Assembly (NCBI GenBank): GCA_026125625.1
Contig: JAHCKU010000024.1
Location: 1 to 16,715, forward strand
Length of the DNA stretch: 16,715 nt
Source of the DNA: Burkholderiales bacterium
GTDB lineage: Bacteria > Pseudomonadota > Gammaproteobacteria > Burkholderiales > SHXO01
Reading direction: 5' to 3'
The notes beneath the pieces were generated by a model. The model was not told the DNA's origin, did not search any database, and was given only the letters and a program-made list of their open reading frames with translations. This document shows positions 1 to 6,208 of the stretch, piece by piece (position 1 is the stretch's first letter; every line of letters starts with the position of its first letter). Both the position numbers and the translations under genes were made by a program.

Positions 1-72
1 TATTCCGGCGACATTGACTTCCTAAACCAAGATGTATCCGTAGGCCTCCATGTTACTGCGACGGGGGCGTAA
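1..72 (+). CDS. Possible 3' end of a gene entering from the left edge
   Basis: The frame is open from base 1 to a TAA at 70-72 and would encode the last 23 residues of a protein ending HVTATGA. The other two forward frames close within the first 24 bases. The stretch is too short to identify a family. It precedes the LamG/TIR-like gene by about 70 bases on the same strand, so it could be an upstream member of the same unit. It may also be a chance open stretch. Confidence 0.25.
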   Translation, partial: YSGDIDFLNQDVSVGLHVTATGA

Positions 73-141
73 GCCTTTCCGCGTTCGTTCAGGAACTAGA
101 TCTGGCTTCAGAGCCTTTCGAAATCTGCGAGAGAAGCGATC

Positions 142-1108
142 TTGGCAACTCAAACTTGGCTCCCAATATACGGGAATGCGACCGTAGCTAGGGGTGTGAT
201 TACCCATATTCCGGGTACGCACCCTCAAGCTAGCTCTTCAACCCCGTCCGCTGATGCAGCGCCGCAGTTTCCGCCCTACACTATCCTTCGATCGAATCTG
301 GAATTCGATCAAAGAACGATTACCTTCGAAGTGCAACTCCGAGATTCGGAGGCACGCGCTCAATTTCTGCTTCCTGCTGAACCTACTGCGGCGAGGTCCG
401 CAGTTGAAGTCACCAAGTCCGACGGTATTAGTTCCCATCTAGCGGTCGGTCTGAACGTTCTAGGCGCGCCTTACGGGATGGCTTTCTGGAACGGGGCTTG
501 GGAACCAGTTACTGGAAGCGGACATGGGTTCACCGTACCCCTTAACGAGTGGATTGCTTTGAGAATTACAGTAGTTGGTTCGACAGTGGATTTGTATGTC
601 AAAGGGGTGAAGGTTGCATCGACCAGCCGCACCATCACAAGGGGACAGATAGGTTTTCCTGTTGCAAGGAAACGCCGAGTGCTCGGTGAGAAACGTACAT
701 GTCGAAGCAGAAACGCCAATGTGCTTCGTGATCATGCAATTCACGGAAGAGTTCAATGCGCTGTACAAAGACGTAATTCGTCCTGTATGCAAGGCGCATG
801 GATACAAGGTCATTCGCGGAGACGATTTCTATTCCAGCGGCGTGATAATGGACGACATCACGAAATCCATTCGCGCAGCATCGCTAATCATTGTCGATGT
901 AACACCAGACAATGCCAACGTCTTCTATGAAGTTGGCTTCGCTCACGCAATCAACAAGCCGACGATACTGCTAAGTGACAAGAAAAGGGAACGTTTGCCC
1001 TTTGATATATCGGGCTTTAGGACACTTTTCTACGATAACACGATCGGCGGCAAGGGGATGGTCGAAGCGAGACTGAAGGAACATCTTGATGCGCTGCGAC
1101 CGGCATGA
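142..1108 (+). CDS. LamG-like / TIR-like (nucleoside deoxyribosyltransferase-like) fusion protein, frameshifted at 654-657
   Basis: Two overlapping open frames make one protein of about 321 residues if one T is removed from the TTTT run at 654-657. The joint then reads GQIG-FLLQGNAECSVRNV. Residues about 40-190 alternate strand-forming and polar stretches (FEVQLRD, WIALRITVVGSTVDLYVKG), typical of LamG/concanavalin-like sandwiches that bind sugars or other ligands. Residues about 194-300 carry CFVIMQF, a GDD motif, LIIVDVTPDNANVFYEVGFAHA and a KPTIL strand. That pattern belongs to the TIR / nucleoside 2-deoxyribosyltransferase-like fold, in which the Glu of the YE pair (about E263) is the expected catalytic residue. 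Such domains cleave N-glycosidic bonds of NAD or nucleosides and are common in anti-phage effectors. The TTG start at 142 is weak (GAGA upstream); the frame is closed by a TAG at 97-99. The break may be a sequencing error, a recent mutation or a recoding site. Domain calls are by eye, and the exact family of the C-terminal domain is uncertain. Confidence 0.6.
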
Positions 1109-1172
1109 CGGAAAAGCCCTAACGCTCTACGGGGATCTAAGTTCAGGAACTAGCTACAGGTCGGAAACGAAC

Positions 1173-1595
1173 GTGACAAGGCCACCTACAGACCTCAAGA
1201 TTCTGGAGGAAATTTATCAGCGCTATTACGGGACGTTTTGCGCTTACTCCCACAGCAATCCGAGCAGAGATACGAAGGTTTACGTTCCAATCGACATTCA
1301 AGCGATCGCCAATCGCCTACGTGTAGATGGAGACATTGTCCATGGCCGCCTCTATCACTGCCTCAATGACAAGTACAGCATCGTCCGCGATAATGGCAGT
1401 ACTGTTCCATTTTTCTTGTTTCTAGAGAATTCTGCGGCGGAGTCTCGGCATCAAGTCCAGTTCCCGATCCTTGGCGCCGCAGTGGCTGAGCTCCGTGAGT
1501 CTCATAACAAGTACCTATGGGCAACGGGTGTCGCTGCCGCCTCTTTCATAATTGCGCTAGTGGCTCTGATTGTTGGAATTGTCTGTCAATGCTAA
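1173..1595 (+). CDS. Small winged-helix-like protein with C-terminal membrane helix
   Basis: I do not recognise the family. A GTG start at 1173 gives 140 residues beginning at TRPPTDLKILEEIY, preceded by a weak GGTCGGA. A TTG/ATG start at 1086/1089 would overlap the upstream gene and add about 28 less protein-like residues. Residues about 8-85 (LKILEEIYQRYYG, then DIQAIANRLRVDGDIVHG, then a KYSIVRDNG hairpin) look like a winged-helix layout. A single hydrophobic segment near the C-terminus (YLWATGVAAASFIIALVALI) reads as a membrane anchor with only a few residues after it. The gene directly follows the LamG/TIR-like gene, so the two are probably co-transcribed and may act together, for example as a membrane-anchored partner. 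That role is inference from context only. Confidence 0.5.
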   Translation: MTRPPTDLKILEEIYQRYYGTFCAYSHSNPSRDTKVYVPIDIQAIANRLRVDGDIVHGRLYHCLNDKYSIVRDNGSTVPFFLFLENSAAESRHQVQFPILGAAVAELRESHNKYLWATGVAAASFIIALVALIVGIVCQC

Positions 1596-1617
1596 GGCCT
1601 CGCTGATTCGCAGATCT

Positions 1618-1641
1618 TCCCAGTCTATGTCATAGCTGGGA
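1618..1641 (+). other. Hairpin downstream of the TIR-like operon
   Basis: TCCCAG (1618-1623) pairs with CTGGGA (1636-1641), and CTAT (1625-1628) with ATAG (1632-1635), leaving a one-base bulge and a three-base loop. It lies 23 bases after the stop of the membrane-helix gene and could help end its transcript. No T-run follows, so it is not a classical Rho-independent terminator. The rest of 1596-1858 shows no convincing gene. Confidence 0.3.
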
Positions 1642-1858
1642 CGGCGCGTATAACCTTGTGCTTCGGTTCAGCCGACTTTATGAGCATGGGCAATGCGCCC
1701 GAGAGGCATCAATGCAAGCGTAGGCTGTCTGGTCGAACTGATCAGAGTGAAAAGTCACTGGTCGATTCGGAATTTCCCCTGAGGCAAAGCTAAATTGCGA
1801 TGGATTTGCCGTCACGCTCCAGGCGCGTCAATCGAGTGGCGTGTGCCCAGTGCCCTGA

Positions 1859-1879
1859 TTCATCCTGCCGGGCGCGCCA
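1859..1879 (+). other. 3' fragment of a tRNA-Arg gene: probable att site of an integrated element
   Basis: The bases read TTC then atcctgccgggcgcgcca. This matches the end of bacterial tRNA-Arg genes of the argU type: part of the T-loop, T-stem CCTGC, acceptor strand CGGGCGC, discriminator G and CCA. From memory, E. coli argU ends the same way apart from one acceptor base. No matching 5' acceptor (GCGCCCG), D-arm or anticodon arm lies upstream, so this is not a whole tRNA. A strong terminator starts 8 bases later, as expected for a native tRNA 3' flank. Integrases commonly recombine at tRNA 3' ends and leave such a fragment at the far end of the island. The intact tRNA and the integrase would then lie left of the window. 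Confidence 0.65.
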
Positions 1880-1886
1880 CAAATAC

Positions 1887-1924
1887 AAACGGTTAGATGC
1901 GAAAGCGTCTAGCCGTTTTTTCTT
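1887..1924 (+). terminator. Strong Rho-independent terminator (native tRNA terminator)
   Basis: A 14-bp stem (1887-1900 with 1905-1918, two G-U pairs) closes a GAAA tetraloop. Its 3' arm runs into a TTTTTT run (1916-1921). It immediately follows the tRNA-Arg 3' fragment and is best read as the original terminator of that tRNA gene, stranded here by an integration event. Confidence 0.85.
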
Positions 1925-2427
1925 GCGTGGGGAGATGTTTTTGAACCCCCTCGTCGTCGAGTACACAGAAGGCGATTTCCCCAGATCCACTACGTCGGCA
2001 GCCCTTCGAGGCCGTCGCCGTAGCCAGATTGGCCGCCGACTCGGAAGGACTCCTTCGCAGTCGATTCCGACTTCACGTGACGGTTGTTGGAGCGCTTGCT
2101 TTTCCTATTGGCTATTCATGCCGTGAATGAATTTCATCCATGACATGAAGACCCTGTTCCGCCTGGTCGGCGCCGTCCCCGCGGAGTGGCCGCATGTGAT
2201 GCCGTGACAGCGCAGGTGTCGAAGGGCGAGATGCTCGGTGTCTTTCGGCACCGCGCATGAGCGAACCTGCCTAGCTGCAATACGGCAGAATACGCACGGT
2301 TCGGTTACGAGCGGAAAGCTCTGCGATCAGCGAACCAAGATTGCACTACCATCACTACGCGCGCATGGAAAAGTAAGCGACCACGAGGGTTGCACAGCGC
2401 AACGCGCCGCAATCGTAGAAACGCAGT
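1925..2427. other. About 500 bases with no convincing gene
   Basis: Frames here are short and carry no recognisable motif. The longest (1800-2126, +) runs straight through the tRNA fragment and the terminator and is rejected. A 26-codon frame at 2127-2207 (+, beginning MNFIHDMKTLFRLVG) has protein-like composition but no visible ribosome-binding site and no identifiable family; it could be a gene remnant. The stretch probably also holds the promoter of the methyltransferase, but no clear -35/-10 pair stands out. Confidence 0.4.
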
Positions 2428-2436
2428 GAGGAGGAC

Positions 2437-3252
2437 ATGACAATGTCGGATGCAAACGCCAGGTTCCTGGGTACGGTTCCCGAGATCTACGATCGACATT
2501 TGGGGTCGGTATTCTTTGAGCCGTTCGCTGCGGACCTCGCTCGGCGAATGCCGGTGAGCCCAACGAAACCGGTACTCGAGATTGCCTGCGGAACCGGTAT
2601 TCTCACCAGCCGGCTCCATGAGCATCTGTCGCCTGACGTCAAACTGGTGGCCACGGATCTCAACCAACCAATGATCGACTGCGCACGCGGCAAACTCGGC
2701 ACTGTGTCGCGCATCGAATGGCGTCAGGCCGATGCCGCGGCGCTTCCGTTCGAATCGGAATCCTTCGACGCAGTAGCTTGCCAATTCGGGCTGATGTTCG
2801 TTCCTGACAAAGCAGCCGCTTTCCGTGAGGCTCGGCGAATGCTGGCGAAAGGCGGTTTGTTTGCATTTAACGTCTGGGATAGCCTTGACCACAATCCGCT
2901 TGGCCGCGTCACGCACGCGACCATAACGGGCTTCTTTGCATCCGATCCACCCAATTTCTACGAGGTACCGTTCGCATTCCATGATGCGACTGTGTTACGC
3001 GGACTCATTGAGGCAAGCGGCTTCGGGCAGGTGGATTTGCAGCGTGTAACTCTGGAGGTCGCGAGTCCGTCGGCGCGATCGCTCGCGATCGGACTCGTAA
3101 GAGGCAATCCGGTCAGCCTTGCCATCGAAGAGCGGGGCGTATCACTGGATCGAATCGTTGATGCACTGGAAGCCGCCCTGGCCCACCTTGGTGGTGACAA
3201 CCCGTTCCGTTCGACTATGAGCGCGCTGGTAGCTACCGCACAGGCCGTCTGA
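2437..3252 (+). CDS. Class I SAM-dependent methyltransferase (UbiE-like)
   Basis: Predicted cytoplasmic enzyme that transfers a methyl group from S-adenosylmethionine; the substrate cannot be told. Residues 46-54 (VLEIACGTG) are the glycine-rich SAM-binding motif I. The acidic end of the next strand (VATDLNQPMID) binds the ribose. QADAAALPFESESFDAVAC and FREARRMLAKGGLFAFNVWD are the later motifs of the Methyltransf_11/UbiE fold. The 271-residue length suits a complete single-domain enzyme. A strong AGGAGG at 2429-2434 lies only 2 bases before the ATG at 2437 but 8 bases before the ATG at 2443, so the true start is likely 2443 (MSDANARF). The gene stands alone: it is preceded by the non-coding stretch next to the island scar, and the next gene is on the other strand. 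Confidence 0.85.
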   Translation: MTMSDANARFLGTVPEIYDRHLGSVFFEPFAADLARRMPVSPTKPVLEIACGTGILTSRLHEHLSPDVKLVATDLNQPMIDCARGKLGTVSRIEWRQADAAALPFESESFDAVACQFGLMFVPDKAAAFREARRMLAKGGLFAFNVWDSLDHNPLGRVTHATITGFFASDPPNFYEVPFAFHDATVLRGLIEASGFGQVDLQRVTLEVASPSARSLAIGLVRGNPVSLAIEERGVSLDRIVDALEAALAHLGGDNPFRSTMSALVATAQAV

Positions 3253-3349
3253 CGTTGATGTGCTTGCTCGACATCCAGACCATGTTTCGGCTGAAACGTA
3301 GCGCGTCACAGAGATGCTCGATTGGCTCCGATGCACCTGGTAGAACGGT

Positions 3350-4042
3350 TTACACGGCAAGCGTATCCGGCCAAAGAAAGTAGGGGGCAAACTTGGCGCT
3401 CATGCGAAATTCACCGCCGACCTGCTTCCCTTGCGGCGTGAGGTAATGCTTGCCGTCTCGCTCCTCGAGATGTCCTGACGCGACCAGCTTCTCGAAGAGT
3501 TCGCTTGTCTTAATGCCCAGCTTTTGCGCCAGCTTCGCGGTCGTAAGTTTCTCGTGGATGTCGCTTTCGTTTGCATGCGATTCGGTGACGGAAGTCACGC
3601 GCTCCAGAGAGATGCGCACCTCTTCGCTGATTCGTATGATGCGCTGGGATTCCTCATAAGCATCCTTGTATAGTTCCGCGTCATCTCCTCTGCGTATCAG
3701 CACTCCCATTTCATTGTTGTTGATCTGGCTGAACTCGTAAAGATTGAGGCTGGTGATGATGCAGATCTCTTCGTTCAGGTAGCACTTCGCATGGAGGTTC
3801 TTGCAGAAGCTCGTGCGGATGTAGGTCAATTCTTTGAGCCAGTTAATCTCCTCTGGCTGTAACTCGCTCTTCCCATAAACGATTCGAACGTCGATCTTCA
3901 GACGATTCTTGTCCGCCAAGAGCTCCTTCATCCGGTCGTTGAGCTTAAGGAAGGGGCTGATCAGGACCAGGCGGTCCTTCGCATCCTTGATGAGCTCTTC
4001 GAGGAAGTAGTTCGTTGCGCTGGTATTGAGGAACTTCGCCAT
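3350..4042 (-). CDS. PLD-like phosphodiesterase/nuclease with C-terminal winged helix
   Basis: The 230-residue protein has a single HKD-type phospholipase D motif: H84, K86 (HAKCYL), then S98 and N100 (ITSLNLYEFS), with E111 further on. Single-HKD proteins of this family usually dimerise to build one active site and cut phosphodiester bonds, often in nucleic acids. RLVLISPFLKL near residue 25 is the usual first strand of the fold. After a helical linker, residues about 165-212 (TAKLAQKLGIKTSELFEKL, then KHYLTPQGK) resemble a small winged-helix DNA-binding module. The gene lies 30 bases downstream of the NERD-domain gene on the same strand, so they probably share an operon. A nuclease with a DNA-binding tail beside a second nuclease-like protein suggests action on DNA. 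The biological role is not known from sequence. Confidence 0.75.
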   Translation of the reverse strand: MAKFLNTSATNYFLEELIKDAKDRLVLISPFLKLNDRMKELLADKNRLKIDVRIVYGKSELQPEEINWLKELTYIRTSFCKNLHAKCYLNEEICIITSLNLYEFSQINNNEMGVLIRRGDDAELYKDAYEESQRIIRISEEVRISLERVTSVTESHANESDIHEKLTTAKLAQKLGIKTSELFEKLVASGHLEERDGKHYLTPQGKQVGGEFRMSAKFAPYFLWPDTLAV

Positions 4043-4072
4043 GATGAATGTCTCCGCACGCCCTTTTCGCTT

Positions 4073-5020
4073 CTACGCCTGCACCGGAAAGCCTTTCTGA
4101 CAATCGATGCAGTAAACCGCGCCGCCGAAGCGGACCTTGTTGACCCAGCAGAACTTGGCAACGTTGTAGTTGACTCTTGCATTGCAGGCTGCGCACATCA
4201 ACTTTGACGAGCGCTGCTTGTCGGGGTTTTGAGTGCTTGCAGTTTCCGCTTTCTGGTGGGGTTCTGTCTCGCGCGGAAAGGATGCTTTGGCTGCGGGCTT
4301 CAGGCCGAATCTCGCATGCCAGTCGAACGCGATGGGCGAATGCAGCGCCGCCAGGCGTTTCGCCAGATCTTCGAGCGTGTCGGAGTTAACGATGCGTGCA
4401 ACCGCTAGGAGGTCAGACTCCGATTTATCGATGCGCCGTTTGAGTTGATCTACTTTGACGATATCGTCCATACCCCGGATCTCGGACTTCGGGCGCCTGA
4501 TCTGCGCATTGCTGGAAACCAGAACCATGCTCCGAACCTCAGGGAACAGATAGAAGCCGAGCCGCTTCGGAGGTTCGACCACGCCCTCATCGAAAATTGC
4601 CTTTAGCAAGGCGCAATGCTTGCGGTTCTGTTCGATGGGTGAGGACATACCTTGCGGCTTGCCATTGAAATAGCGTATCCACTCGCCATGCTCGTTGATG
4701 GAGACGCCCCGGTGGAATCGCTTCGATTCGCAAACCCAGACCTCCATCAGCCGATTCATGAGAATGTGGTCGATCTGCGCAACCCGACCATCGTGTTCGA
4801 TGCGGAGATCGTGAAGGATTGCCCAGTTCTTCGAGCTTCCGAAGTGGAAATTGATTTCGTACGCGGCGTCGCGTTCTCCTTTTTCGCCGGAGCGAATCGT
4901 GCGGATCTCTTGCTCGATCGCTCTCTTTGCACGTGCATCTGCAGCGGGATGAGCGAGCAGGCCCTGAAGGATCTCCAGATCTTTCGCCTTGCTGTCCGCC
5001 GACTTGATGAGCATGGACAT
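4073..5020 (-). CDS. NERD (nuclease-related) domain protein with C-terminal zinc ribbon
   Basis: The protein has 315 residues. After a helical N-terminus, residues about 45-145 match the NERD domain: a GEKGERDAAYEI opening, then RVAQIDHILM with D84 and VWVCESKRF with E98 and K100. These give the D...ExK core of the PD-(D/E)XK nuclease fold. The C-terminus (about 274-309) is a zinc ribbon with C276, C279, C304 and C307 plus C291, in the form seen at the end of other NERD proteins and in topoisomerase-like fingers. The two parts suggest a DNA-acting enzyme. It is the first gene of a likely two-gene operon with the PLD-like gene. There is a nearby second ATG (codon 3) and only a weak ribosome-binding site. 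Confidence 0.8.
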   Translation of the reverse strand: MSMLIKSADSKAKDLEILQGLLAHPAADARAKRAIEQEIRTIRSGEKGERDAAYEINFHFGSSKNWAILHDLRIEHDGRVAQIDHILMNRLMEVWVCESKRFHRGVSINEHGEWIRYFNGKPQGMSSPIEQNRKHCALLKAIFDEGVVEPPKRLGFYLFPEVRSMVLVSSNAQIRRPKSEIRGMDDIVKVDQLKRRIDKSESDLLAVARIVNSDTLEDLAKRLAALHSPIAFDWHARFGLKPAAKASFPRETEPHQKAETASTQNPDKQRSSKLMCAACNARVNYNVAKFCWVNKVRFGGAVYCIDCQKGFPVQA

Positions 5021-5047
5021 CGGTTCCCGAGACTTGACGGTCAGCGG

Positions 5048-5076
5048 AGCCTAAGCAGCGGGAAATACTCGGTCAA
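5048..5076 (-). promoter_or_regulatory. Possible sigma70 promoter for the NERD-PLD operon
   Basis: On the minus strand TTGACC (5076-5071) is followed after 17 bases by TAGGCT (5053-5048), 27 bases before the NERD start. The -35 matches consensus at 5 of 6 bases, the -10 only at 3 of 6. It is a candidate only. Confidence 0.3.
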
Positions 5077-5204
5077 GAGCGAAAGTTCACCTGGCCGCCG
5101 TGAAAATCCACAGAGAATGCGCACGCTTGCCGAGTGGGGCTACATCCTCCTGCGAGCCGGCGTTTGCAGGCTGGATACCCGAAGCCTTTCTTCGACTGAA
5201 TCAC

Positions 5205-6038
5205 CTATGGCGCCTTTGAGCCAATGCCGTAGCGTGCCGCCCAGCCAAAGCCATCCAGAGTTTTCCCTTTGGGTCGATACTCGGACGCGACCCAGCCGTT
5301 GTAGCCCAGCTCATCCAGAAGATCGAAAATAAACGGATAGTTGATCTCCCCGATGTCGGGCTCGTACCGACCCGGCACTCCGGCGATCTGGAGATGACGC
5401 AAACGCCCGATGTTCTCGCGGAGCGTTTCCGAAAGATGTCCTTCGAGCATCTGCATGTGATAGCAGTCCAGGTGCAACCCCAAATTGGGATGCGCTACTT
5501 CGTCGATGATCGCATTTGCTTCCGCCGTGTGGTTCAGGAAGTAGCCTTGCATTCCTTGCGTGGTGTACTCGGGTGATCCGGTACTCACGCCAAGCTTCTT
5601 GTTGATGGGTTCAATTACGATCTCGATGCCGTACGGTGCGAAAAATTCGCATGCATAGCGCAAGTTGCTGATGTAAGTGCGCCGGCATTCATCGAAATCC
5701 ATGCCGGGCTTTACAACCCCGGCCACCACGTGCACCAGCTTGCAGTTCAGCGCCTTGCTGTACTCCACTACATCCTTCAGATCCTCCCGGAATTCTGCCT
5801 CACGCCCCGGCAAGCAGGTAATGCCGCGCTCGCCCTCGTCCCACTTGCGCATCGGCGTATCGAACAGCACCAGCTCGAGACCGCTCTGATCCAAGCGCTT
5901 ACGCAGTTCTTCCTTATTGTGAACATAAGGCACCTGGAATTCGATTCCACGGAAACCTGCTCGGGCTGCAGCCTCGAAGCGATCCAGGAACGGCACTTCA
6001 GTGAAAAGGTAGTGGAGATTTGCGGCAAATTTTGGCAT
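5205..6038 (-). CDS. hyi: Hydroxypyruvate isomerase family protein (Hyi/OtnI-like)
   Basis: A sugar-isomerase TIM barrel of the AP-endonuclease-2-like superfamily. Enzymes of this family interconvert hydroxypyruvate and tartronate semialdehyde (glyoxylate pathway), or the related 2-oxo-tetronates in OtnI. The start MPKFAANLHYLFTEVPFLDR and the motif EFQVPY are characteristic. The expected metal-binding and catalytic residues are present: E143 (IEPIN), D191 and H194 (LHLDCYHMQ), H215 and Q217 (HLQIAGVPGR), and E253 (ASEYRP). The ATG at 6038 is chosen because GAGG (6048-6045) sits 6 bases upstream of it, while it nearly abuts the ATG at 6044; the open frame further upstream is not protein-like. 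The 277 residues slightly exceed the usual 260 or so. No glyoxylate carboligase or tartronate semialdehyde reductase is nearby, so Hyi and OtnI cannot be separated. Confidence 0.85.
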   Translation of the reverse strand: MPKFAANLHYLFTEVPFLDRFEAAARAGFRGIEFQVPYVHNKEELRKRLDQSGLELVLFDTPMRKWDEGERGITCLPGREAEFREDLKDVVEYSKALNCKLVHVVAGVVKPGMDFDECRRTYISNLRYACEFFAPYGIEIVIEPINKKLGVSTGSPEYTTQGMQGYFLNHTAEANAIIDEVAHPNLGLHLDCYHMQMLEGHLSETLRENIGRLRHLQIAGVPGRYEPDIGEINYPFIFDLLDELGYNGWVASEYRPKGKTLDGFGWAARYGIGSKAP

Positions 6039-6208
6039 TGGCATCCTCGATGATCTGTTATGGAGTACATGTGGTCGCAACGAATCGTCGCATGGCGGAG
6101 TGCGTATCGAACTATGCCAGATCCTTGAACATCGCCATGTCGCCGGGCAGGTGCTTGCGTCCGGCTGTCCCGGCATGCAGAATCAGCGCGCCTGCATCGT
6201 GAATCTCT

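Noticed and set aside
88..1153. A 13-base repeat, gttcaggaactag, near 88 and 1141
   Set aside because: About this many chance 13-base matches are expected in a 16.7-kb window, and no flanking homology accompanies it.
1800..1879. A complete tRNA gene ending at the CCA at 1877-1879
   Set aside because: Upstream bases contain no GCGCCCG acceptor strand, D-arm or anticodon arm; only the 3' end is present.
1800..2126. Plus-strand open frame of 108 codons
   Set aside because: It runs through the tRNA-Arg fragment and a strong terminator and shows no domain; a chance frame.
2305..2982. Minus-strand open frame of 225 codons
   Set aside because: It is opposite the methyltransferase, which has a strong ribosome-binding site and full SAM-binding motifs.
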